This document shows positions 50,739 to 58,879 of a stretch of DNA of 64,000 nucleotides, in pieces. Below the pieces are notes generated by a model. That model did not search any database. It was not told the origin of the DNA and worked only from the letters and a program-made list of their open reading frames with translations. Position 1 is the first letter of the stretch, and each line of letters begins with the position of its first letter. The DNA comes from Mycobacterium sp. IS-3022 (GTDB lineage Bacteria > Actinomycetota > Actinomycetes > Mycobacteriales > Mycobacteriaceae): NCBI RefSeq assembly GCF_001500065.1, contig NZ_LQIN01000001.1:1-64000 (forward strand), in the 5' to 3' direction. A program made the position numbers and the translations under genes.

Positions 50739-52568
50739 ATGCTGCTCAGCGACATCGACACCTGGAACGTGGGTGCGTTGCGGTCCATCGCGTTCGAGCT
50801 CGGCGGCGAGCTGACGACCATCGAGGGAGTCGCCTCCGACCTCGAGCTCATCTCCCGGCTGCCGGGCTGGGAATCGCCTGCCGCGGACGCCGCGCGGGGC
50901 AAGATCGACGAGACGACCGGTCGGGTGCTCGACGACGTCGCGGTGATCGGCGCCGTGCAGCAACTCGCGTCGGAGACCGCCGCGGCGGTCGAGAAACTGC
51001 AGACCGAACTCGACGCCATCCGTGCCGACATCGCCGCGCAGGCCGGCTTGCTCACCCTGTCCGACAACGGCGACGTCACGATCAACGCGCCGCCGGACAT
51101 GCGTGACGAGTTGCGCCCGATCGCCGACAACATCGAGGCGCGGGCCAAGGCGCTCATACGTCAGGCCGAGGACGTCGACGCCGACTGCGCCGAGGTGTTC
51201 GGTCACCTCGAAGACGGCGACATCACCTCGAAGGGCGCCACCGATTTCGCCGGCGCCCAGCAGATGGGCCGTGACCAGTCGGGTCTGTCGGCACCGTATC
51301 CGCCCGAGGGCGAGGGCGCCACGCCCGAAGACGTCACGGGGTGGTGGAACGCGCTGTCGCAGGAGGAGCAGGACAAGGTCAAGGCCGAACATCCAGACTG
51401 GATCGCCAACCGCGACGGGGTGCCGACCCCGGTGCGCAGTGAGCTGAACAAGGCGGCGCTGGACCGCGAACTGGCCGACGCGCAGCGGGCCGTCGACGAG
51501 TTGCCGACACTGGAGGAGTACCTGGGCGGCACCGGCGCGGGCCCCGGATCGGCGATCAAGCGGTCGGAGTACAGCCGGATGGTGGCCGAACGGCAGGATC
51601 GGTTGAACGATGCGAGGGCTATGAGGGCCGCGATGTCGGTGGACGGCAAGACCGAGAGCGCGTACGACCCGAACAAGTACCTGATGCTGTTGGAGTTCCC
51701 GGAAGACAGGGAAGCCCGGGCCGCCATCGCGGTCGGCAATCCCGACACCGCCGAACATGTCAGCGTGACGACGCCGGGCGTCGACACCCGACCGACCAGT
51801 CTGCCGGGCATGGTCAACGAGGCCACCGCGCTGCGCAACGAGACCGTCAACCAGCTCGAGCTCGCCAAGCGCCCCGGGGAGGAGGTGTCGACGATCGCAT
51901 GGCTCGGCTATGAGCCACCGGGCAAGGACATCTCGGTGTTGGAGGCCGGTTTCGAGAACCGGGCCAACGACGCCGCGCCGGATCTCGCCGATTTCTACCG
52001 CGGAATCAACGCGACCAACGAACACGGATCGGATGTGCACTTGTCGGCGCTGGGGCATTCCTACGGTTCGCTCACCACCGCGCAGGCGCTCTACGAGCTC
52101 GGCCAGACCGGGGTGGTCGACGACGCCGCGTTCTACGGGTCGCCGGGCCTCGGGCACACCGACGAAGTCGGCTCGGTCACCGGCGTCCATGGCGTCCCGC
52201 TGGAGGTGATGCGTCCCATCGGCGACGAGGCCGACATGTTCTTGCAGGACGGCCACGCATACGTCATGAGCGCGCCGGGGGACTGGATCTCCGGAGACCC
52301 CAAGCTCGGACCGATCCCGATGCCGTCGGCCGGTGATCTCGGGCAATTCGGACCGAACCCGACCACGCTGCCGCTGGAGCAACTGTCCTCGGAGGCGGCG
52401 AGAAGTCCCACCGACAACGTTTCTCGCGCGGGCGCGGAGAGCCATGCCGACTACCCGCGATCAGACGACAGCGGCGTGCTGCGCACCACCGGCTACAACT
52501 TGGCGATCATCACCGGTGGGCTGGCGGAAGTACCTTTGGATAACGGCGACGAAAGGTTGATTCGATGA
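50739..52568 (+). CDS. DUF1023-type alpha/beta hydrolase with helical N-terminus
   Basis: This 609-residue protein has a helical N-terminal region (about 1-170, heptad-like, resembling WXG100/ESX-type folds), a charged middle part and a C-terminal alpha/beta hydrolase domain of the DUF1023 type, with the nucleophile elbow GHSYGS (Ser441). No signal peptide is seen. A role as lipase, esterase or secreted effector is possible; the substrate is unknown. ATG 50739 is preceded by TAGCGT (50704-50709) and a GGGG ribosome site. It starts a plus-strand unit of three genes joined by 4-base overlaps, the others being a lipoprotein and a WXG100-like protein. The unit lies between gtrA and dprE1, which are adjacent in M. 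tuberculosis. Confidence 0.75.
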   Translation: MLLSDIDTWNVGALRSIAFELGGELTTIEGVASDLELISRLPGWESPAADAARGKIDETTGRVLDDVAVIGAVQQLASETAAAVEKLQTELDAIRADIAAQAGLLTLSDNGDVTINAPPDMRDELRPIADNIEARAKALIRQAEDVDADCAEVFGHLEDGDITSKGATDFAGAQQMGRDQSGLSAPYPPEGEGATPEDVTGWWNALSQEEQDKVKAEHPDWIANRDGVPTPVRSELNKAALDRELADAQRAVDELPTLEEYLGGTGAGPGSAIKRSEYSRMVAERQDRLNDARAMRAAMSVDGKTESAYDPNKYLMLLEFPEDREARAAIAVGNPDTAEHVSVTTPGVDTRPTSLPGMVNEATALRNETVNQLELAKRPGEEVSTIAWLGYEPPGKDISVLEAGFENRANDAAPDLADFYRGINATNEHGSDVHLSALGHSYGSLTTAQALYELGQTGVVDDAAFYGSPGLGHTDEVGSVTGVHGVPLEVMRPIGDEADMFLQDGHAYVMSAPGDWISGDPKLGPIPMPSAGDLGQFGPNPTTLPLEQLSSEAARSPTDNVSRAGAESHADYPRSDDSGVLRTTGYNLAIITGGLAEVPLDNGDERLIR

Positions 52569-53134
52569 CGACGACGCGCGCGTTGGCGGCCTTGTTGGCG
52601 ACCGCGGCGCTGGTCATCGCGGGATGCAATGGCGGTGGCGGTGCGGACGGCGCCTCGAGCGTCGGCCAGGACAAACCCGAATCCCCGATCACGAACGAGG
52701 ACGTACCGGCAATGGACATCGCAGACCTGCCCGATATCGAGGCCACGCGAGCCCAGATGCTCGACCTGATCGAGCGCGTGCGCGGTGAGGTCAGCCGGCT
52801 GGTGCCGGCCAGTGCCCCGTGGGAGTGGCGCAGAGAAGAGTCGCGCGCCGGCTGCGAACGCAACGGTCGGCAGGGCGTGGCGCTGTACTTCGCCAAGCTG
52901 ACTTCTCCGCACTCGTTCACCGACGAGGAGTGGAACCTCGCCCTGCCGGCGGTGCAGCGGCTGGCCGCCGAGGCGGGCTTGACCTCCGACACCGCGATGC
53001 AGAACTCGGCAGGAGCCCACGATGTGCGGCTCACCAGTGACGACGGGCGCGAGTTGATGTTCGGCTCGATCGAAGCGTCGCTGATCACCGGAACGATCGC
53101 GTGCCGGCTCTCGCCCGGAGACAAAACGCCATGA
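52565..53134 (+). CDS. Putative lipoprotein of the hydrolase cassette
   Basis: This 189-residue protein has a signal sequence ending in the lipobox IAGC (Cys21), so it should be anchored on the outer face of the membrane. After a Gly/Ser-rich linker, residues about 55-185 form a compact domain with two cysteines (AGCERN and IACRL), perhaps a disulfide. It resembles LppA-type lipoproteins but is not firmly assigned. ATG 52565 overlaps the hydrolase stop by four bases (ATGA) and its stop overlaps the next gene by four, so the three proteins are made together. Confidence 0.72.
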   Translation: MTTTRALAALLATAALVIAGCNGGGGADGASSVGQDKPESPITNEDVPAMDIADLPDIEATRAQMLDLIERVRGEVSRLVPASAPWEWRREESRAGCERNGRQGVALYFAKLTSPHSFTDEEWNLALPAVQRLAAEAGLTSDTAMQNSAGAHDVRLTSDDGRELMFGSIEASLITGTIACRLSPGDKTP

Positions 53135-53442
53135 CCTACGGCAATCTCATTGTGGTGACCGCCGAGGTTCGCCGGTCCGCCGACCAGATGCAGGTGGTGG
53201 CCGACGAGGCGGCGTCGAGTCGCGCAGCGGTGGCCGACAGCATCTCGACCCAAGGTGCGGCGTGGAAGCAGGCGGGCACCCCCGGATTCGGGAAGTTCAT
53301 CGACATCCTCGAGACGCAGGCGCAGCGTCTGCGCACCGACCTGACCGACCTCAGCGACAAGTTGCGCGCCGCTGCCGACGTCTACGACCGGCAGGACCAC
53401 GAAGCCGGCGCAGCGCTCGACGGTGCTCTCCGTCGCGAGTGA
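53131..53442 (+). CDS. WXG100/EspC-like small protein with a YxxxD secretion motif
   Basis: This 103-residue protein is mostly helical, with two heptad-like helices joined around AWKQAGTPGF (Trp45) and a tail VYDRQDHEAG containing Tyr85-x3-Asp89. The YxxxD/E motif after a WXG-type helical hairpin is the general signal for type VII (ESX) secretion. It resembles the WXG100/EspC (DUF2580) group, although the canonical WxG is not present. ATG 53131 overlaps the lipoprotein stop (ATGA). It converges with gtrA after nine bases. No ESX core genes are in this window. Confidence 0.68.
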   Translation: MTYGNLIVVTAEVRRSADQMQVVADEAASSRAAVADSISTQGAAWKQAGTPGFGKFIDILETQAQRLRTDLTDLSDKLRAAADVYDRQDHEAGAALDGALRRE

Positions 53443-53451
53443 AACCGTCCG

Positions 53452-53865
53452 TCACGACTGAAGGCGGAAGATCACCGCGCGCTGGACCACGAAGTTGATC
53501 ACGGTCGCGGTGCCCTGGGCGATGACGAACGCGACCGGGACCCGCCACGGCTTCTCGTCCCACGCCACATAGAACGCGTAGTTGATGCCGACCTGGACGG
53601 CATAGGTGACGGCGTAGAGCACGCAGACGGCGATGAACCGCGCCGCGCTCGGCGGTGCCTGAAAGGTCCACCGGCGGTTGATGAGATAGGCGGTCGTGGT
53701 GCCGGCGATGAAGCTGACGGTCTTGGCGACGTTGACGTGCAGGCCGGCGGCGAGCAACGCGACATACAACCCGAAGTCGACGACCGCCGAAACCCCGCCG
53801 GTGATGATGAACCGCCCCATCTGGGTGCCCAGGCTGAGGTTCGGCTGCATCGGCGGCTCGGCCAC
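53452..53865 (-). CDS. gtrA: GtrA-family membrane protein (Rv3789 type)
   Basis: This 137-residue protein has four predicted membrane helices and the conserved YLINRRWTF and GTATVINFVVQRAVIFR segments of the GtrA family. The M. tuberculosis protein (Rv3789) has been proposed either to flip decaprenyl-phospho-arabinose or to recruit AftA, so its place in the arabinan pathway is accepted but its exact role is open. GTG 53865 with TAAGCT six bases upstream is the chosen start; ATG 53850 and ATG 53820 are possible. In M. tuberculosis it lies next to dprE1, but here a three-gene cassette separates them. Confidence 0.9.
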   Translation of the reverse strand: MAEPPMQPNLSLGTQMGRFIITGGVSAVVDFGLYVALLAAGLHVNVAKTVSFIAGTTTAYLINRRWTFQAPPSAARFIAVCVLYAVTYAVQVGINYAFYVAWDEKPWRVPVAFVIAQGTATVINFVVQRAVIFRLQS

Positions 53866-53871
53866 CCGGGC

Positions 53872-53877
53872 AGCTTA
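53872..53877 (-). promoter_or_regulatory. Leaderless -10 element for gtrA
   Basis: TAAGCT on the minus strand fits TANNNT and lies six bases upstream of GTG 53865. Confidence 0.4.
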
Positions 53878-53900
53878 CGGTGCGATCGGCGGCGATGCGG

Positions 53901-55322
53901 TCAGCGGGCCAGCCCGCTCGACTCGAGCACACCGCACAATGCGTCGACGGCCGCGGCGAAGGCATTCTCGGCCGGTGTGCCGAAGCCGATGATGATGCCG
54001 TCGGGATCGGGCACGTCGGCACTTGCCTGCGGGTGTCGCATGATCGAAAGCCCCTGCAGCGCAACGCCGGCGTCACCCGCCCGCTGCAGCACTTCGGGTT
54101 CGGCGCCGTCGGGCAGCGTCAGCAGCAGATTGAGCCCCGCGTTGAGCCCGCCGATCCCGATGTGAAAGCCGCCCAACGCCTCGACGAGGGTGTCCCGGCG
54201 GTGCCGGTACCGGATCCGCATGCGTCGGATGTGTTTGTCGTAGGCGCCGCTGGTGATGAAATCGGCCATCGTCAGCTGCGCGATTCCGTTGACGTAGAAC
54301 TGATCTCCGCCGCCGGCCGCAAGCACCGACTCGACGAGTTGGTCCGGCAGCACCATCCAGCCCAGGCGCAGCACGGGCGACAGGCTCTTGCTCGCCGAAC
54401 CGAGGTAGACGACGCGCTCCGGACACAGCGCCTGCAGGGCGCCGACGGGTTGGCGGTCATAGCGGAACTCGCCGTCGTAGTCGTCGTCGATCACGTAACC
54501 GTTCGCGCGTCGGGCCCACTCGACCACCGCGGCGCGGCGCTCCGGATGAAGCGACATACCGAGCGGGCTGTGGTGGGCGGGGGTCAGAAGCGCAGCGGGT
54601 ACGTCTATGGCATCGAGATCGGCCACCACCGCGCCGTGATCGTCGACGCCGATCGGCACCGTGTGCCCGCCGAGTGCGGCGATCGCGTCGCGAAAGATAA
54701 AGAGCCCGTAGGCTTCCACTGCGATCGGCCGGCTGGTGCCGAACACGCGCGTCAGCACCTCGACGCCGTGTCGGGTGCCGGCGCAGATGACGATCGAGTC
54801 CGGGGTGGTGCGCACCCCACGCACGCGCGCGAGGTAGCCGGCGATCGCCTCGCGCAGTTCCAGACGCCCGCGTGGATCGCCCATGCGTAGCGCCTCGGTG
54901 GGCGCGTTGGCCAGCGCCCGACGGGTGGATGCGACCCACTCGGTGCGGGGGAATTCCGAAACGTCCGGTGATCCGGGCATGAAGTTGTGCCGCGGTGCGG
55001 TGCGCATCCCGCGGCGGGGACGCGCCGGGGCTGCCGCGCCGCCTGCGTTGAGCACCCAGGTGCCCGCGCCCTGCCGCGAGGCGAGCCATCCTTCCGCGAC
55101 CAGCTCGGCATAGGCTTCGGCGACGGTGTTGCGGGCCAGCCCGAGGTCGCCGGCCAGGCTGCGCGAAGGCGGCAACACGGCGCCGGGTGCGAGTCGTCCC
55201 GAGCGCACCGCATCGCGCAGGGCGCCGATCAGCAGGTCACGCGCGCCGCGGGTGCCGGGCACGATGCGGTGGCGCAGATCCAGATGTAGATCGCGCGTCC
55301 CCGGATTGGCCCACGAAGCCAT
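53901..55322 (-). CDS. MocR/PdxR-type regulator (GntR helix-turn-helix plus aminotransferase domain)
   Basis: This 473-residue protein has an N-terminal GntR winged helix (about 15-85, LPPSRSLAGDLGLARNTVAEAY) and a C-terminal fold-type I aminotransferase domain with the PLP lysine in GSASKSLSP. Proteins of this class respond to pyridoxal phosphate or amino-acid adducts. It is transcribed divergently from a carboxymuconolactone decarboxylase gene, with 49 bases between the starts, so that gene is the likely target. ATG 55322 matches the family start (MASWANPGTRDLHLDL); the frame extends further upstream. A second regulator of the same class is at the right edge. Confidence 0.88.
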   Translation of the reverse strand: MASWANPGTRDLHLDLRHRIVPGTRGARDLLIGALRDAVRSGRLAPGAVLPPSRSLAGDLGLARNTVAEAYAELVAEGWLASRQGAGTWVLNAGGAAAPARPRRGMRTAPRHNFMPGSPDVSEFPRTEWVASTRRALANAPTEALRMGDPRGRLELREAIAGYLARVRGVRTTPDSIVICAGTRHGVEVLTRVFGTSRPIAVEAYGLFIFRDAIAALGGHTVPIGVDDHGAVVADLDAIDVPAALLTPAHHSPLGMSLHPERRAAVVEWARRANGYVIDDDYDGEFRYDRQPVGALQALCPERVVYLGSASKSLSPVLRLGWMVLPDQLVESVLAAGGGDQFYVNGIAQLTMADFITSGAYDKHIRRMRIRYRHRRDTLVEALGGFHIGIGGLNAGLNLLLTLPDGAEPEVLQRAGDAGVALQGLSIMRHPQASADVPDPDGIIIGFGTPAENAFAAAVDALCGVLESSGLAR

Positions 55323-55371
55323 GCCTGAATTGAACCATGTAGCTGGGACATTTCGTACTAGCGTCGGAGTC

Positions 55372-55854
55372 ATGACACAGACACTGGAAACCCGCGAAGC
55401 CACCAACAGCGCCGACCGGCTCAAGATCTACAAGACGTCTCCGGAGTTGCTTGACGCGATGATGACGCTGAGCAACGCCGCCGCCAAGGATCTCGACGTC
55501 GAACTCGGCGAGCTGATCAAGATTCGCGCGTCGCAGATGAACCACTGCGCGTTCTGCCTCGACATGCACACCCGAGATGCCCGTGAACAGGGCGTCGACG
55601 AGCAGAAGCTCGATCTCCTGGCCGCATGGAGGGAGGCCGGCGGGCTGTTCTCCGAGCGTGAGCGCGCGGCCCTGGCGCTGACCGAGGCGGTCACCGACCT
55701 GCGGGACGGCCCCGTGCCTGACGACGTGTACGCGCAAGCCGCCGGGGTGTTCTCCGAGCGCGAGCTGGGACAGGTCGTCGCGATGGCGGTCACCATCAAC
55801 GCGTGGAACCGCATCAACGCCGCCATCGTTCAGCAACCGCCGCGGCGTCGATGA
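55372..55854 (+). CDS. Carboxymuconolactone decarboxylase / AhpD-family protein
   Basis: This 160-residue protein has the AhpD-type motif MNHCAFCLDMHTRDA, with a CxxC pair and downstream His, typical of peroxidase-linked reductases and carboxymuconolactone decarboxylases. It likely takes part in oxidative or alkylating-stress defence rather than ring cleavage. ATG 55372 has CGGAG five bases upstream. It is transcribed divergently from the MocR gene, a common pairing that suggests control by that regulator. Confidence 0.88.
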   Translation: MTQTLETREATNSADRLKIYKTSPELLDAMMTLSNAAAKDLDVELGELIKIRASQMNHCAFCLDMHTRDAREQGVDEQKLDLLAAWREAGGLFSERERAALALTEAVTDLRDGPVPDDVYAQAAGVFSERELGQVVAMAVTINAWNRINAAIVQQPPRRR

Positions 55855-55868
55855 CGGCCGACACCCAA

Positions 55869-55874
55869 TACCGT
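55869..55874 (+). promoter_or_regulatory. Leaderless -10 element for the second kinase-like gene
   Basis: TACCGT fits TANNNT and ends seven bases before GTG 55882. It lies 14 bases after the stop of the upstream gene. Confidence 0.4.
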
Positions 55875-55881
55875 TTCAGGC

Positions 55882-56640
55882 GTGCAGACCCCGTCCGGTG
55901 CGCAGATCGTCGTCGAAGGCGTCGGTTCCGATGCCGTCGTCTACAAGCTGCACCGGCCGGGCACCGACCCCCGCGCACTGGCCGCCCGGCTTAGCATCGC
56001 CGCCCGGTCGGACTGTCTGCTCTCACCGCTGCTGCCGACCCCCGAGCCGGTCGGCGACCGATGGAGGACCCAGTGGCCGTGGGTGGAAACCGTTGCCCAG
56101 CAACCTGGTTGCTTACCATGGGCCGAGGCCGGGCAGCTGCTGGCCAGGTTGCACTGCGAATCGCGCCCGCCGCGCTTGCCGGCGCACGGTTGGCCGCAGC
56201 GGATGCGGCGGGCGGTCGACACATTGCGCAAGGACGGCGACCCGACGGTGCGCCGGGCGGCGGCCGGCCTGCCCGACGCGGTTTGGCGCGCCGGGTCGCC
56301 GAACCGTCCGGTGACGCTGGTGCACGGCGACTGGCATCTGGGCCAGCTCGGGCGCCGGCGCGGGGACGCCCCGTGGGTGCTCATCGACGTCGACGACCTC
56401 GGCGCGGGTGACCCGGCATGGGACCTCGCGCGGCCGGCCGGGTTCTGGGCGGCGGGCCTGATTCCCGACGACGACTGGACGCGCTTCGCCGACGCCTACC
56501 GCGGCGCGGGCGGTCCCGCGCTGCCCAACGACGACCCCTGGCCGGTGCTCGAACCGTTCGCGCGCGCCGCCGTCGTGCAGGCCGCGGCCCATCACCCCGA
56601 TGACGAACTGTTGCTGGCCGCCTGCGCGCGAATGTGCTGA
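55882..56640 (+). CDS. Aminoglycoside phosphotransferase-fold protein
   Basis: This 252-residue protein has HGDWHLGQLG (HGDxHxxQ, a version of the APH catalytic loop) and VDDLGAGDPAWDLARP as the metal-binding segment. The N-terminal lobe is short and degenerate. It is likely a small-molecule kinase of unknown substrate. GTG 55882 is 27 bases after the decarboxylase stop with a -10 between them, so it may have its own leaderless promoter. It converges on the zinc-ribbon gene with four bases between them. Confidence 0.75.
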   Translation: MQTPSGAQIVVEGVGSDAVVYKLHRPGTDPRALAARLSIAARSDCLLSPLLPTPEPVGDRWRTQWPWVETVAQQPGCLPWAEAGQLLARLHCESRPPRLPAHGWPQRMRRAVDTLRKDGDPTVRRAAAGLPDAVWRAGSPNRPVTLVHGDWHLGQLGRRRGDAPWVLIDVDDLGAGDPAWDLARPAGFWAAGLIPDDDWTRFADAYRGAGGPALPNDDPWPVLEPFARAAVVQAAAHHPDDELLLAACARMC

Positions 56641-56644
56641 TCGG

Positions 56645-56962
56645 CTAGCTGGAGAAGAACAGCCGGCCGAACCCCTGCTTGCGGTAGTACTTGTTGCCGC
56701 GGTGACCCCAACCGGGCCCGTAGCCGTAGCCCGGCTGAACGGGCGGCGGGGGCGGCGGGGACTGCACGAACCGGTTCTCCATCTGGGTGAGCGACTCGAG
56801 TTCGCCGAAGTCGAGGAAGATGCCCCGGCAGGTGTCGCACTGCTCGAGGTGGATGCCGTTGCGTTCGTATGTGCGCATCGAGCCCGCACACTTCGGGCAC
56901 GTCAACGTGCCGCCGGCGCTCTGCGGTGTGGACGACGGTGGTTGATATGGCGGGATGCTCAT
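56645..56962 (-). CDS. TFIIB-type zinc-ribbon small protein
   Basis: This 105-residue protein has TCPKCAGSM followed by QCDTCRGIFLDFGELE, two CxxC pairs of the zf-TFIIB (PF13453) family, then a Pro-rich segment (PPPPPPVQPGYGYGPGW) and a basic C-terminus. It would bind zinc. The partner is unknown. ATG 56962 is the start. It lies 58 bases downstream of wzm on the same strand. Confidence 0.8.
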   Translation of the reverse strand: MSIPPYQPPSSTPQSAGGTLTCPKCAGSMRTYERNGIHLEQCDTCRGIFLDFGELESLTQMENRFVQSPPPPPPVQPGYGYGPGWGHRGNKYYRKQGFGRLFFSS

Positions 56963-57020
56963 ATGTCCATAACGGCCGCGGTGGCTCCCCAGGTTCCGCC
57001 GGGTGCCTTACGTAGGAGAA

Positions 57021-57851
57021 TCAGACCCAGTACGGCACGCGGGCCCGGTACTGGCGCATCGCAAACGCCGCGAGTATCCAACCGATCACCGTCAGCACAA
57101 GCACCACCACCCAGTGCCGCAGTTCCTGGTCGGCGCCGAGCAGCGGCGCACGCACGATGTCGAGATAGTGCAGCAGCGGGTTGAGTTCGACGACCTTCGC
57201 GTACTGAGCCGCGCCCTGCTGCTGCAGGGTCGATTCGTTCCAGATGATCGGCGTCATGAAGAACAGCAGTTGCACCAGGCTGTTCAGCAGGGGGCTGATG
57301 TCGCGGTAGCGCGTCGCCAGGATGCCGAAGCACAGCGATACCCAGATGCAGTTGAGCACGATCAGCCCCAGCGCGGGAATGACCGCCAGATCGGTCCATT
57401 TCCACGGCTTGGGATAGATCATCGCGATGATCACGAAGATGATCATGTTGTGGGCGAACAGGATCATCTGCCGCCACACCAGTCGATACACGTGTACCGA
57501 CAGCGGAGTCGGCAACTGCTTGATCAGACCCTCGTTGGCGACGAACACGTCGGCGCCCTCCAAGATCGCCGCGTTGATCAGGTTCCACACGATCAACCCG
57601 AGGGTGACGTACGGAAGGTGTTCGGCCAGTTCGAGTTTGAACAGCTTCGAGTACAGCAGGCCCATGGCGACGGCGGTCGCGCCGGTCGCGATCGTGATCC
57701 AGAACGGGCCGAGGACCGAGCGGCGGTAGCGCTGTTTGATGTCCTGCCAGCCGAGGTGCAGCCACAGTTCGCGCTTGCCGAAGCCGGCGACCAGGTCGCC
57801 CCACGCCCGGCCCATGGTCCTCGACTGCGCGGCGGCGTCGGTGAACGTCAT
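57021..57851 (-). CDS. wzm: ABC transporter permease Wzm of the galactan exporter
   Basis: This 276-residue ABC-2 permease has six predicted helices and resembles Rv3783 (RfbD). With Wzt it is thought to export lipid-linked galactan across the inner membrane for arabinan addition. ATG 57851 overlaps the glfT1 stop by four bases (ATGA), and the ATPase gene is upstream, so wzt, glfT1 and wzm are one unit. The segment RRSVLGPFWITIATG near the N-terminus is typical of O-antigen-type permeases. Confidence 0.93.
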   Translation of the reverse strand: MTFTDAAAQSRTMGRAWGDLVAGFGKRELWLHLGWQDIKQRYRRSVLGPFWITIATGATAVAMGLLYSKLFKLELAEHLPYVTLGLIVWNLINAAILEGADVFVANEGLIKQLPTPLSVHVYRLVWRQMILFAHNMIIFVIIAMIYPKPWKWTDLAVIPALGLIVLNCIWVSLCFGILATRYRDISPLLNSLVQLLFFMTPIIWNESTLQQQGAAQYAKVVELNPLLHYLDIVRAPLLGADQELRHWVVVLVLTVIGWILAAFAMRQYRARVPYWV

Positions 57852-58879
57852 CTCTTTTTCCCGTCGTCCCCTGCCCTACGGGCGTGGCCCCTTCGCTCGC
57901 CCAGGTGTGCTGGCCTGCCGAACCTCTCCTTACGGCCCAAGCGCCGCAACCGAATCCACTCCATCAGGCCGGCGGGGTCGCGGCGTGACACCAGAAAGAA
58001 CCAGCCGAAGCGGGCCCATTCCTGCAACTGCAGCCGGCGCAGCCCGGGTTGGGACAACAGATAGCCGCGGTTGCGGTAGGTATAGAAACGTTTAGCAGCG
58101 TTTTCCGGGTGCTGGGTGTGCATCCGGCCGCCGAGGATCGGCTTGAACTCGTCGCCGCCCTGTGGGTGCAGGTACACCGCGGTCAAGCAGGTGCCGAACG
58201 GCAGCCCGGAGCGCACCAGCCTGCGGTGCAGTTCGGTTTCGTCGCCGCGCACGAACAGCCGCAGATCCGGCACACCGACCGCGTCCAGCGTCCCGGCGGC
58301 GAACAGCGCCCCGTTGAACAGCGACGCGATGCCCGGCAGCAGATCGCCGGCATCGGTGCGTAACTCCTCGACCCGGCGCCGCCACACGATGCCGCGGCGC
58401 AGCGGGAACGCCAGTCGCCCAGGGTCGGTCATATCGCAGACCATCGGTGACACTTCGGCAAGGCCGTGGCGGGCGGCGCACTCGAGCAGTGTGCCGAGCA
58501 CCTCGGAGTCGGCGGGGCGACCGTCGTCGTCGGCCAGCCAGACCCAGTCGGCGCCCAGCGCCAGCGCGTGCAGCATGCCCAACGCGAAACCGCCTGCGCC
58601 CCCGAGATTTCGCCGTGATCCCAGATACGTGGTCGGTACCGGCTGGCCGGCCACCAGCTCGGCCACGCGCTGGTCGCCACCTTCTGAGAAGTCGTTGTCG
58701 ACGACGATCAGATGGTCGGGCGCACGGGTCTGGGCCGACACCGCCTCCAGCGATTTGGCCAGGTCGTCGGGCCGCCGGTGGGTGACCACCACCGCGCACA
58801 CGACGGGGTTGGTTGGCTCCTCGGGCAAGCCCTCGTCGGGGTTGGTTGGCTCCTCGGGCAAGCCCTCGTCGGCGGTCAT
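57848..58879 (-). CDS. glfT1: Galactofuranosyltransferase GlfT1
   Basis: This 343-residue GT2 enzyme adds the first galactofuranose residues to the rhamnosyl-GlcNAc-decaprenyl-diphosphate linker, before GlfT2. The metal-binding LADDDGRP and the later TAVYLHPQGGDEFKP (His and acidic residues) are visible. The N-terminus carries an extra DEGLPEEPTNP unit repeated twice in tandem, which is not in M. tuberculosis GlfT1. A basic C-terminal tail of about 30 residues is also extra. ATG 58879 overlaps wzt by four bases, and the stop overlaps wzm by four. Confidence 0.93.
   Translation of the reverse strand: MTADEGLPEEPTNPDEGLPEEPTNPVVCAVVVTHRRPDDLAKSLEAVSAQTRAPDHLIVVDNDFSEGGDQRVAELVAGQPVPTTYLGSRRNLGGAGGFALGMLHALALGADWVWLADDDGRPADSEVLGTLLECAARHGLAEVSPMVCDMTDPGRLAFPLRRGIVWRRRVEELRTDAGDLLPGIASLFNGALFAAGTLDAVGVPDLRLFVRGDETELHRRLVRSGLPFGTCLTAVYLHPQGGDEFKPILGGRMHTQHPENAAKRFYTYRNRGYLLSQPGLRRLQLQEWARFGWFFLVSRRDPAGLMEWIRLRRLGRKERFGRPAHLGERRGHARRAGDDGKKR
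58805..58870 (-). repeat. Perfect 33-base tandem duplication at the glfT1 5' end
   Basis: Two identical 33-base units (58805-58837 and 58838-58870) encode the 11-residue unit DEGLPEEPTNP twice in frame. Identity of the two copies at the DNA level indicates a recent duplication. Confidence 0.95.
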
